Shown piece by piece: positions 8,901 through 16,322 of a stretch of 47,825 nucleotides of DNA. Below the pieces are notes generated by a model. The model made no database searches and had not been told where the DNA came from. It saw only the letters and a program-made list of their open reading frames with translations. Numbering within the stretch: the first letter of the stretch is position 1; each line of letters begins with the position of its first letter. The position numbers were made by a program, and so were the translations under genes. Where the stretch lies: assembly GCA_017520845.1 (NCBI GenBank), contig JAFXEU010000114.1:1-47825 (forward strand), given 5' to 3'. Origin of the DNA: Kiritimatiellia bacterium. Lineage in GTDB: Bacteria; Verrucomicrobiota; Kiritimatiellia; RFP12; UBA1067.

Positions 8901-10506
8901 CAATTTCCAGCATTTCATCAAACCGCTTGAGGATATCGGCGCATTTCTCTCTTGCATCGGTATACGGACTTTTAGCGGCAAAGCGGGTCATACGGGCGGC
9001 GACGCTTCCGTCTTTGCGAAGAAGAACAAAAATCGGCACACCTGTACGGTTCGGGTTCGTATCGTCAGGACGGTGGAAACCGCCTTTAGACGTATCGGTC
9101 TGAACAAGAATTCTGTTGCGCTCAAGTACCGCCGACGCCTCCTCGTCGGAAACTCCCTTGCGCGTCAAATATCCGAGACCGCTGCGCACCATCGGCGCAA
9201 GCAACGACTCATCCGCGCCGCCGAGAGAGTAATCGTAAAAGTTATAGTCGGGAAGCTCGTACGCGAGCGTCGTCGAATACCCTTTACGTGAAAGCAAAGT
9301 CGGGCTCTCGCATTCAACGCTCGCGGAAGTGAAATTAGGCACATCAACAACGACAAGCGCAACATTGTTGCTCTTGGCCCAGACATCGACAAGCGACTTG
9401 CCCTTATCGTTCAGAACATTGAGGAAATTACGCTCGGTGTTGGCGCAATCATGACACCAAAGCGATCCCTGAACCGCAACAAGAGTATACGCCTCTCCAT
9501 CGGCCTGGGCGACGCGTTGAGTCGCCACTTCATAATCCATGGTCCATTCGCCCCATGCTAACTCCGGTACGACATCAGTCCTCCCAAGATCCTGAGCGGG
9601 GACGGCTGCCGATCTCTCGCCTATCCAAAGAGGATTCGCCGCCGAATTGGGCAAATCAACATAAGTTATGCTGTTCGTACCGACAACCGTGCCGTCGGCA
9701 TCCTTTACAACGAGAAAAGCCTTATCGCCGTCCTTCGCGGCTTCTGAATCAAAAACATTCGAAATATCAACTTCAATGGTCTGATTTGTCTGGCCTGCAG
9801 TCCAATCCACGTTCTCGGTCCTGACAAGCGTACCTTCGGGAGAGACGACATCAATCAGATTATTGGTGACGATATCGGCAACTCCTGCCTCGCGCGCAAG
9901 AGAAACAATCACGCCGGATGTCGAACTTTCCGCCTCCAAACGATGTCCTTCCGTTTCTTCAAGCGCAAGTTCTCCGCCCGAATAATAGGTTGGAGGAACA
10001 TAGGAGCCGAGATATTTATCTACGGAGCCCATAAACTGCTCGCCGACGGTACCTGTTTTCACGGGCATCAACCCGGTTTTTCCGGAAAACTTCTCTAAAA
10101 TCGTCTTGCTTTCCCGTTTCCAATAAACTGCAATATACGGGAATTTGCCGCTGAGATTTTTGGCGAAACTTTTAGCTTTCCTGCTATCCTCCGTACCCGT
10201 ACCGTAGGCGAAAACGAATAAATACTTGCGCTCATTCATCCATGCTTTGGCGCTCGATTGAGTCATAGCCGCTTCGAGTTTTTTACAAATAGCACACCCG
10301 GGATTCGCCCAAAAAACGACAAGCGGAATATTTTCGGTGTCCGCCTTGGCTTTCATCGCCAAATAATTTGAATTCCATTCGCCAGGCTTAAAATCAATCG
10401 ACGTGGAATATTCAAGACCGCCGTCGGCAACCGCCCCTAAAAGAGAAGTCGCGCACATGACTACCGCCGCTCCGGCGGCGAACAACTTAACGATTGTCGT
10501 TTTCAT
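5983..10506 (-). CDS. giant secreted protein with two thioredoxin-like CxxC segments and Calx-beta-like segment
   Basis: A 1507-aa protein with a signal peptide (hydrophobic residues 5-24, cleavage probably after LLGA). Residues 58-165 look like a thioredoxin fold with an active-site-like CAIC at 71-74, preceded by VVFWANPG. Residues 338-480 look like a second one with CHDC at 351-354. A pre-peptidase-like segment lies near residues 570-650, a Calx-beta-like segment near 779-872 (ITVTVFEDE, KDND) and an Ig-like segment near 1000-1120. The C-terminal ~280 residues match the end of the downstream 1371-aa protein. The start ATG overlaps the stop of the upstream lipoprotein gene by four bases (ATGA) and has an AAAGGAGG Shine-Dalgarno. 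Possible roles are disulfide handling at the cell surface or a redox-linked adhesin; neither is shown. Confidence 0.8.
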   Translation of the reverse strand: MKTTIVKLFAAGAAVVMCATSLLGAVADGGLEYSTSIDFKPGEWNSNYLAMKAKADTENIPLVVFWANPGCAICKKLEAAMTQSSAKAWMNERKYLFVFAYGTGTEDSRKAKSFAKNLSGKFPYIAVYWKRESKTILEKFSGKTGLMPVKTGTVGEQFMGSVDKYLGSYVPPTYYSGGELALEETEGHRLEAESSTSGVIVSLAREAGVADIVTNNLIDVVSPEGTLVRTENVDWTAGQTNQTIEVDISNVFDSEAAKDGDKAFLVVKDADGTVVGTNSITYVDLPNSAANPLWIGERSAAVPAQDLGRTDVVPELAWGEWTMDYEVATQRVAQADGEAYTLVAVQGSLWCHDCANTERNFLNVLNDKGKSLVDVWAKSNNVALVVVDVPNFTSASVECESPTLLSRKGYSTTLAYELPDYNFYDYSLGGADESLLAPMVRSGLGYLTRKGVSDEEASAVLERNRILVQTDTSKGGFHRPDDTNPNRTGVPIFVLLRKDGSVAARMTRFAAKSPYTDAREKCADILKRFDEMLEIADAEGTHFDDIENDYPGDGAIAFSANGGEAFGEISHCDFKDVFKLNGVGGNALQKISVEGTSDADVAVKFCTIDEDGGKKYVDDGVTGKLSSGVTLEYTFTEPGDYYVEVSGVDITSEAFAAESTKAANFHPFKVSGDVVLVPQEKYADAEPGEGLDHVVVRIAKDTVYKFTGVHVANLNKAALKPLDEDDPYCKFFTALVDGDVSVPLSGATLRYQIWKPGKVGFVTAVASTNEAVGDYFVALARTEGKSGDVTIEVVLDEENTTFYNSDGEKRFAFEPVTITWKEGVAGTTNITVTVFEDERFDGAGDVALKFTVKDGLAEAVQDTFVLTVKDNDVQSAGKAAFVGAEPFFSKKLTVYVREGESATLYAKRLQASDGPVSVGVKSSLAGVEISGDVSDGELQWGNHRFEDKSVVVSGVPAGKTATVSFHSPKDGLKILSASNNVRVVGVAADAPAFATETAYAKLHRYVATSNSYPVAVADGAEFTRMTFKKLSGTLPSGLKVSWDSEANALLVSGVAKAKAGVYYPVYQVEQVSGSKRKAGLTLALTIEVVDPFAPAVDDETGESVPSVFAKARTFKDIPVFNMTGSTLVGTLQLTMSSTGKTSAKLLCADGSISFSSSSWADVEIEDGSYRSFFAILTSRTKGYGFVLEANVDGSFDVLMMNPDNELLKAQCDGNIWSKTNKADAWKGYYTVALRNEGVVEGAERPEIAPKGHGYLTLKMTSSSAFNTGKVTWAGMLPNGTAVSGSSTLQKVADDECNWGRLPVFRTSSKDILAGVVKINSDALKNKEESGNCQAVFKDAADFRWSHYEKALNSYYDILFDVYGGIYDSGDSLLQAWDSNYSGLTPNIVFDRELVVSLDKNSFDSKIAISGENNYRATISISRSTGIVSGSVKVPYQDEDGNMKTYSAKYKGVVLIGWGPGCGCTDTVVDVTLPFMSGAYYYADTFKTESGKSVKVNVGSSAEITTVE

Positions 10507-11582
10507 TTTGCCTCCTTTGTAAAAAGCTTTTGCCCGGAAGGAAATTCTATTATGGCATTTTCCTTCAGGATTTTCAATAGGTCTTTATATTTTTTTTCAG
10601 CATGCTCGATATGAGCGGATTCAATCAACTCTTCTTTGGCGGGAATTTCAATAAACATCGGCAATCGGAAGAATATGCGTGATAAAATATATAAGCCGTC
10701 ATCCGTAAAACCGTCCAGCCTGGCTATCATCAAGCCGTTGTCGCCTTCAACGGGAGGCGTAAACTGTCCAGGTTTTAATTTTTTTATTTCAGCGAGCAAG
10801 GCATGGTCGCCTTTCAGGAAGTCATTATCAAGTTCACCCCACATCCCGTTATCTTTGCGTTCAGCAGGTATTTCAGTATACTTTACAGCTAAAGACTTGA
10901 ATTCGCCTCCTTGCTTCAGCTGATTCCACACATTTGTCGCACGAGCGAAAACAAGCTCGTTGGTAAGCGTAACTCTGGCATTGTAATCGTGAAACGATTT
11001 GATTTTTTTATCCGCCCATCCCGGATCCAATATCAATGGTTCATTCTCTTTTAATTTTTTCTTTATTTCGTATTCAAGCGCTTCAAAACGAATTCGGGAA
11101 TCAACAAGACTTGAATCAATCCCTTCTATTTTTAAAAGATCATCGTAGGATTTGTCTCCTTTGGCCCGCAATACCATAAATGCGCGGCGCTTAAAGGCTT
11201 TCAATGTCTTTTCACCTACCTCAATCCCGTTAGTGGAGGCGTATTGCTCCAATAAAACGTTTTTTACAAACTCGTTCGGATATACCTTATAAGCTTTAAC
11301 TCTTATTTTAGACAATTGATTCGATGCGATATCAGGCTTTTTATGCAACCTTAACGCGATATTCATCTCTGTCATTTTACAAATATCACGCTTTGTCAGC
11401 ACTTTTTCATCGACTTTTACAACTGCGTCGTCCAATCCAAGATCGTCAAACTTAAACCCTGTTTTCTCGAAATAAATCTTTTCGGATGTTGAATTTTCTG
11501 TTTTAGGAGACAGTTCATCCTGCGTAGGTGAACACCCGAGGAAACCTCCCGTCACAACTAAAGCATATAGTATCTTTTTCAT
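10503..11582 (-). CDS. SurA/PrsA-like parvulin-type peptidyl-prolyl isomerase lipoprotein
   Basis: A 359-aa lipoprotein. The N-terminus MKKILYALVV ends in GGFLGC, a lipobox with Cys at residue 17. Residues about 40-200 are helical like the N-terminal chaperone part of SurA/PrsA. Residues about 210-300 resemble a PpiC rotamase domain, with ATNVWNQLKQGGEF and FTPPVEGDNG. The start at 11582 was chosen over one 39 bases upstream because it has a GGAG Shine-Dalgarno and a proper lipoprotein signal; the upstream start falls inside a terminator hairpin. The stop overlaps the next start (ATGA), so it is translationally coupled to the thioredoxin-like giant protein. It probably assists folding of exported proteins, perhaps its two neighbours. 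Confidence 0.75.
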   Translation of the reverse strand: MKKILYALVVTGGFLGCSPTQDELSPKTENSTSEKIYFEKTGFKFDDLGLDDAVVKVDEKVLTKRDICKMTEMNIALRLHKKPDIASNQLSKIRVKAYKVYPNEFVKNVLLEQYASTNGIEVGEKTLKAFKRRAFMVLRAKGDKSYDDLLKIEGIDSSLVDSRIRFEALEYEIKKKLKENEPLILDPGWADKKIKSFHDYNARVTLTNELVFARATNVWNQLKQGGEFKSLAVKYTEIPAERKDNGMWGELDNDFLKGDHALLAEIKKLKPGQFTPPVEGDNGLMIARLDGFTDDGLYILSRIFFRLPMFIEIPAKEELIESAHIEHAEKKYKDLLKILKENAIIEFPSGQKLFTKEAK

Positions 11583-11607
11583 TATTTGTCTCCTTTGATA
11601 ATTAAAA

Positions 11608-11636
11608 AGACAGGCAAACATTGCGTCTGCCTGTCT
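11608..11636 (-). terminator. terminator or attenuator between the Cys-rich protein and the PPIase operon
   Basis: On the minus strand a 9-bp perfect stem (AGACAGGCA with TGCCTGTCT) is followed directly by TTTTTAA. It lies after the 261-aa gene and 26 bases before the PPIase start. No good promoter is visible between them, so partial read-through would put the three downstream genes under the same promoter at a lower level. Confidence 0.75.
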
Positions 11637-11661
11637 CTTGTTTTACTGTCAACTGCGTGAC

Positions 11662-12447
11662 TTAAGGGTTGGTGCCCTGACCGTCGTCCTCAGCTTCGTC
11701 CTCAGCGATGAAGCCCTTGGGAGCGAGAACGGTAGCGTCAAACGCCTCGGTCTCTGAATCAAACGCCTTAGTGAGTTTCTTAACAGCGGCGGTATTCGGC
11801 TTGAGTGTCCACTTACCGAAAGCGGCCGTCGTTTCCACATAGTCCTCATCCTGCTCGAGCGTGCAGAGATCCCAAATGATAGCCGCGGTCTCTTCGCACT
11901 CATCCTCGCACTCATCAGCGTTGTAGTTGCAAGTCTCGCAAAGGGGAGCATCGAGCTGACCAGCGAAGTTGCCGGAGATGCTCTTGATGGCGAGCTTCTT
12001 GATATCGTAAGTACCGAAACCAGCGAGCGTCAAGTCGTTGAACTTAGCAACGGCCTCGAGCTGCTTCTTATCCTTACCGATGAGGTTGAGCTGAGTCCAC
12101 GAAAAGTCAGCCACAACTTCCTTCTTGGACTTGGTGTTCCAGAAAATGGACTCAAAGGTAGTCTCCGTGTCATAGCAACCGCAAGAGGCGTCGATGCACT
12201 CGTCGGGATCAGCTTCGGTCGCATCAGTCCGACCAAAGATGTAGCCGTCGATCTTGAAGGAGCCAGCCTTACGGTAGCAAACGTCCTCAGTGCAGGTAGA
12301 AGCCTTGCCCTTGACCGTGAAGGCAACAGTCGTCTTGCCGGAGAGGGTCAACTTATACGCGTATACGCAAGCCGCATCTTCCTGGCAAGCAGCGAACGCA
12401 CCACCGATCATCGCCGCAGCGGCGGCAGCAATCATGAGTTTCTTCAT
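11662..12447 (-). CDS. Cys-rich, acidic secreted protein
   Basis: A 261-aa exported protein of unknown function. The signal peptide is MKKLMIAAAAAAMIGGAFA with probable cleavage after AFA. The mature part has 12 cysteines in small groups (for example ECIDASCGC and LCETC), enough for six disulfides, and a very acidic C-terminus (EDEAEDDGQG). It begins with its own good promoter and a ~290-nt leader, suggesting strong and possibly regulated expression. The following genes encode a parvulin lipoprotein and a protein with two thioredoxin-like CxxC segments, which could catalyse its disulfide formation. It might be an abundant surface-layer or matrix protein; that is inference. The Cys directly after AFAA leaves a weak lipoprotein alternative. 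Confidence 0.8.
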   Translation of the reverse strand: MKKLMIAAAAAAMIGGAFAACQEDAACVYAYKLTLSGKTTVAFTVKGKASTCTEDVCYRKAGSFKIDGYIFGRTDATEADPDECIDASCGCYDTETTFESIFWNTKSKKEVVADFSWTQLNLIGKDKKQLEAVAKFNDLTLAGFGTYDIKKLAIKSISGNFAGQLDAPLCETCNYNADECEDECEETAAIIWDLCTLEQDEDYVETTAAFGKWTLKPNTAAVKKLTKAFDSETEAFDATVLAPKGFIAEDEAEDDGQGTNP

Positions 12448-12739
12448 TTTATTTTGTTTCCTTTTTGCTTATTCATCTCAGTCTTGCGATTTCGCAATCC
12501 CTCAATCCGGAGCTACCCGGTTGATCCGTTCATTTTGGCGGTATCATGCCAAACCACTTTTTTAAACCCGCGTGATCACGGTCGACACACATGTCATGCC
12601 ATTCAGCTGTGTTAAAGCGGTTTGAGTTTCGCACCTTAACCAACAGACTTAGTCGCGCAGTCGAGTAAACTTCAACGTTGCCCGGGTTTTACCCATGGGC
12701 CCGGACACCATGTCCGAATCCTCTTCCTTGCAAAAAAGC
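12448..12739 (-). promoter_or_regulatory. long structured 5' leader of the Cys-rich protein gene (unclassified RNA)
   Basis: About 290 nt lie between the predicted start point and the ATG and contain no convincing ORF. On the minus strand several hairpins can be drawn: CGGACA-TGG-TGTCCG; GCCC and GGGT pairing with ACCC and GGGC; GTTGA with TCGAC; and TTGCG-AAAT-CGCAA just upstream of the AAAGGAAA ribosome site. The 10-bp palindrome CGTGATCACG lies in the middle and GGCATGA occurs twice. I could not match it to any riboswitch class I know, nor to RNase P, tmRNA, SRP or 6S RNA. It may be a cis-regulatory RNA or a stabilising leader. Confidence 0.45.
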
Positions 12740-12745
12740 GAGAGT

Positions 12746-12774
12746 ATTTTATCATATTTTTTTTTTGACCGCAA
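12746..12774 (-). promoter_or_regulatory. promoter of the Cys-rich protein gene
   Basis: Minus strand TTGCGG (12769-12774) and TAAAAT (12746-12751) are separated by 17 bases that are almost entirely A/T. The predicted start point near 12739 defines the long leader. The promoter lies just past the end of the GH106 gene. Confidence 0.65.
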
Positions 12775-12798
12775 GTGGGGGGTCTGTATTTTTTTTCG

Positions 12799-15123
12799 CT
12801 ACCGGAAATTTATCCTCACAGGACCTAAAAGCCCAGACGGTGTAAGCTTGGAATCCTTAGTGAAATAATTCCAGTCGGTAAAGCACCTGCGACCTTTTGA
12901 CGGACGGCTCTTGATACTTCCGTCGAACCATTTGGGAAAACTCTTCAGATACGTTCCGCCTACAATCGGGGCCTCGACAAAATCGCAATCGCTTATCTCC
13001 TGTTCGTCGCCGATAAGCCTGTTGGCCCATACGTTCGTAAACTCGATTCTCAGTTCGTTCTCACCTTCCGCCAGCGTCCCCGAAGGCAGCCATACCTCGT
13101 ACGGCGCGCACCATAATGTCGCAAGCTCTTTACCGTTCAGGACGACTTTTACAATCTGGTTGTTACAGTCTCCGAGGCTTAAGATTTTTTCTCCTCCGAC
13201 TTCTGTCATATTGAATTTTATCGAATACACGGCGGTTCCGCTGAAATACTTTAGATCATTGTCTTCGCTTTTAGTCCAATCGATAAGCTCGTTCGTTATA
13301 ATCGTCTTTTCGCCGAACGACAATCTCCAATCGCCTTTGATTTCCTTGGAAGAGCGCGAATCAAAGGAAATCAGCCCCTGCATATAATCGCTCCACATCG
13401 AATACCGTGCCGACCGCCGCCGAATTTTCCGCAGCTTTAAGAATCCAGATCCGCACGGAGCAAGCGTTAAAGGAATCTCGCCGTTGACTGTCCGTAAAGG
13501 CGTATTGCGATCAGAAAGAGGATCATACCATCCGGCTACAAAACCGCTCTTCTCGAAAACTGCCTTGAAGTTCACGCTCTTCATCGAACGGTTGACGACA
13601 AAAAAACGGTATTCGTCAGATGCCTCGCGCGCTATCGATTCAACCGCGACGGAAGACGGCGTAACGCCTTTCAGCGTCAACTTCGCCGCCGACGGCTCAC
13701 CCCATTGAAGAGACGCCTGACAGCGGTTGAGATATTCGAAGAACCCCTTGCCGCTTTTCGCCCATGTCTGATTTCGCCCGAAATGAGTGCCCCAGCGTCC
13801 CATCGCCTTGCCGGGCAGCACATCATCGCCCCACGGCTGATGCGGACATGTGTGAAGAATCATCCTGTTTATTCCGCGCAGGAACTGCGCGTCGGCGGCG
13901 GCCTTAAGCATAAACGGAGTCTCGTTCCATCTGCAGTTCGAAGGGCTCGCCGTGAAAGCCTCCGCCTCGATCACGTTGTGGCGTTTCCCGCCGGGGCCGG
14001 TCCAGGTATTCCAATCAAGAGGCTTTACCGGCTCGTGAACCTTTTTAGGGATGAACCAAAATTCCGTCATGACTCTATCAACATATTTAGCGCAGTCGCG
14101 CGAATCGAAAGGACCGCCGTAAGGCTCGCACGCGAACTCAAGTCCCGCAGAGTTCAATTTCTCATGCATAATTTTAAAGAGGACGTCACGGTACAGTTCG
14201 CGTATCGTCAATTCGTAATCGTCTTTAAATTTCTTCTCGTCCGTTTCGCTCGGGGCTACTGTGGTCTTAAAGCCGCCGAGAACAGGCAAAAACGGCAGCG
14301 GATCATATCCACGGCGGGCTTTGAATTCCTCTCTCATTTTCGGCGTCCAGGTCGGACGGCCCGCCTCGTATGAATCGAGAAGAACGAACTTCATCGTTTT
14401 ACCGACGTGGCGCCCGAGATATTTTTTCATATCTCCTATAACGCGATCAAGATGAAACTCGACGGCCTCCGGATTCATCTTGTCGCATTCAAGGCCGAAA
14501 ATTTCCCATTGGTTCGGCTGAGTGAACGCCCCCATCGGAATGTGCTGTATTTTAACGCCGTCGACAACGCCTATATCAGCTATGTCCGTATGCCGCGCTG
14601 GGATTTTAGGCTTCTCGAATGCGCCCGTATCGCCGTTTTCGACGGGGAACATAGCATGCGCTTCAAGTGAAATCTGCTCTTCGACATTCGTCACGTTGAA
14701 AACGAGCTCACGCATCGCAAGACGCGAAGGAATCCACGGCCCGCCGGTTGAGGTGTAACCTGGACAGTTATGAAGCCCGAGTTCAATATTGCGCTTCTCT
14801 GCCTCATCGCAGGCGAATCTGACGAGTGCCCACCATTCAGGGCTGAACGCGATTATCTTCCCGTTCGGAGGATTGTCGATTTTGGATGCCCAAGGCGTAC
14901 AGATGTCACACATTCCGAATATCGTCGCCGAGCCGATCCCGACTTCAGCGAACCAGTCGAGATCCTTTACGATACCCTCCTTGGAGACATGCGAACCCAT
15001 CCAATGCCACCAAACGCCCGTCTTCGCTGAAGCGTTTGAGTTTTTACCTGACGCCGAACATACCAAAACCAACCCTATCAATATCGAAAATAAAAATTCC
15101 AGCGCTTTTCGTCTTTTAGTCAT
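12799..15123 (-). CDS. glycoside hydrolase family 106-like protein (probable alpha-L-rhamnosidase)
   Basis: A 774-aa exported protein. The N-terminus MTKRRKALEF with hydrophobic LFSILIGLVLVCSASG is a signal peptide or lipoprotein signal. The start of the mature part, WWHWMGSHVSKEGI followed by DLDWFAEVGIG, is characteristic of GH106. The middle carries the catalytic (beta/alpha)8-type region, with HNCPGYTSTGGPW, LLDSYEAG and FACEPYGGPF. The last ~200 residues form a GH2-type sugar-binding beta domain (GDWRLSF). GH106 enzymes remove terminal alpha-L-rhamnose from plant pectin and other glycans. The start at 15123 was chosen because residues upstream of it run into murC and have no signal character; an AAGGTAG Shine-Dalgarno overlaps the murC stop. 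It is the last gene of the operon. No clear terminator follows. Confidence 0.8.
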   Translation of the reverse strand: MTKRRKALEFLFSILIGLVLVCSASGKNSNASAKTGVWWHWMGSHVSKEGIVKDLDWFAEVGIGSATIFGMCDICTPWASKIDNPPNGKIIAFSPEWWALVRFACDEAEKRNIELGLHNCPGYTSTGGPWIPSRLAMRELVFNVTNVEEQISLEAHAMFPVENGDTGAFEKPKIPARHTDIADIGVVDGVKIQHIPMGAFTQPNQWEIFGLECDKMNPEAVEFHLDRVIGDMKKYLGRHVGKTMKFVLLDSYEAGRPTWTPKMREEFKARRGYDPLPFLPVLGGFKTTVAPSETDEKKFKDDYELTIRELYRDVLFKIMHEKLNSAGLEFACEPYGGPFDSRDCAKYVDRVMTEFWFIPKKVHEPVKPLDWNTWTGPGGKRHNVIEAEAFTASPSNCRWNETPFMLKAAADAQFLRGINRMILHTCPHQPWGDDVLPGKAMGRWGTHFGRNQTWAKSGKGFFEYLNRCQASLQWGEPSAAKLTLKGVTPSSVAVESIAREASDEYRFFVVNRSMKSVNFKAVFEKSGFVAGWYDPLSDRNTPLRTVNGEIPLTLAPCGSGFLKLRKIRRRSARYSMWSDYMQGLISFDSRSSKEIKGDWRLSFGEKTIITNELIDWTKSEDNDLKYFSGTAVYSIKFNMTEVGGEKILSLGDCNNQIVKVVLNGKELATLWCAPYEVWLPSGTLAEGENELRIEFTNVWANRLIGDEQEISDCDFVEAPIVGGTYLKSFPKWFDGSIKSRPSKGRRCFTDWNYFTKDSKLTPSGLLGPVRINFR

Positions 15124-15131
15124 AACAGCAA

Positions 15132-16322
15132 CTACCTTACTGCAGCCACCCTCTTCGCAAGGATCGGCAATCCGGGATCGCGAGCTCCGCACGTCGCAAA
15201 AGCCGCAAATTTCGCACGGTTGGCGGATATCCAAGCGTATGCCTCATCAAGATCCTTTACGCTAACCGCCTTCTCCGAATCGATCCTCTTTAGGAGCTCA
15301 TCCGAATTTATCGAACGGTCCGCCGTTCCGCCTGCGTCATAAACTGGAAGCAAAAGAAGTTTATCGCATGAGCGCACGGTTTCATTGAACATCTCAGCAA
15401 GGCCGTCCAGCATCTTTCTCAAAGGCGCATACCCGTGAGGCCGCCATACGACGCAGATCCCCTCGGGATGAGTCTCGGCAAGCGTCGTCCACATGGCCTT
15501 TATCTTTTCGGGATTATGGGCGTAATCGTCGTACACCCCTTCGCCGACTTTCTGAAGGCGCCTTTCGACGCCGCCAAACTTCAAAAGCGCCGCCCTCGCC
15601 GCCGCCTCGTCGCACCCGAGAGCCTTCGCCATTTCAAGCGCGAGAAAAGCGTTGTTTCTGTTGTGCCTTCCGGGAACGGAAACGTCTGCCTCGCCGTAAA
15701 CTCCGCGTCCTTCGACGAGCGGACCCGGCATTCCCGCGACAAACGCGTCGAAAACCTCGTCCATCTCCTCTTTGGAGTAGTGATCGGCAGAAGCGTTCGT
15801 AACAACTGCAGCATAAGGCTTAAACGCCACGAGCGATTTATCGCTCTCGTCGACTTCGGCGACGGCGTATTCTCCGCGCCCGAACCTGACGGCGCCCTCC
15901 CAGCCGGGGACGTTCGCGCCGTTTACGCACATCGGGTCTAGTCCGCATTCCGCGAGAATATGACCCAGCATCGCCGTCACGGTCGACTTACCGCAGGTGC
16001 CGACGACGGCAACGAGCTTATACGGCGAGAGCGTCCTTGAAAGCGCCTTGGCGCGATGAGTGACGGGAATACCCAGCTCTCGGGCCTTCTTCAGCCCGGG
16101 ATTATCCTCTTCGATGGCCGTTGAAACTATCACCTCGCCGGTCGTTTCGTCGACTCCGCTTCCGTCGTCTGGAAAGCATTTCACGCCTATCGACTCGAGA
16201 AAGCTGATATTCGGCGTTCCGAGAGTACGGTCGGCGCCCGTCACCTCGTCTCCGAGCCTGACGAGAGCGGTTGCCAATGCGCTCATTCCGACTCCGCCGA
16301 TTCCTATAAGATGACGCTTCAT
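15132..16322 (-). CDS. murC: MurC-like UDP-N-acetylmuramate--L-alanine ligase (short form)
   Basis: A 396-aa Mur ligase. The N-terminal Rossmann part HLIGIGGVGMSALA is typical of MurC. The ATP loop is GTCGKST (108-114), where MurC normally has GTHGKTT. Further signatures are VDESDKS near 158, VTNASADH, GRHNRNNA and DDYAHNP near 266. MurC adds L-Ala to UDP-MurNAc in cytoplasmic peptidoglycan synthesis. The protein is 50-90 residues shorter than usual. It lies apart from other mur genes, in an operon with redox and glycosidase genes, so it could be a paralog or act on recycled muropeptide. ATG at 16322 shares one base with the preceding TGA; a GTG three bases earlier is an alternative. GH106 follows after 8 bases. 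Confidence 0.65.
   Translation of the reverse strand: MKRHLIGIGGVGMSALATALVRLGDEVTGADRTLGTPNISFLESIGVKCFPDDGSGVDETTGEVIVSTAIEEDNPGLKKARELGIPVTHRAKALSRTLSPYKLVAVVGTCGKSTVTAMLGHILAECGLDPMCVNGANVPGWEGAVRFGRGEYAVAEVDESDKSLVAFKPYAAVVTNASADHYSKEEMDEVFDAFVAGMPGPLVEGRGVYGEADVSVPGRHNRNNAFLALEMAKALGCDEAAARAALLKFGGVERRLQKVGEGVYDDYAHNPEKIKAMWTTLAETHPEGICVVWRPHGYAPLRKMLDGLAEMFNETVRSCDKLLLLPVYDAGGTADRSINSDELLKRIDSEKAVSVKDLDEAYAWISANRAKFAAFATCGARDPGLPILAKRVAAVR

Noticed and set aside
12448-12739. Leader as RNase P, tmRNA, SRP RNA or a known riboswitch
   Set aside because: None of the conserved cores of these RNAs that I know can be found, and the segment directly precedes an ORF with a ribosome site.
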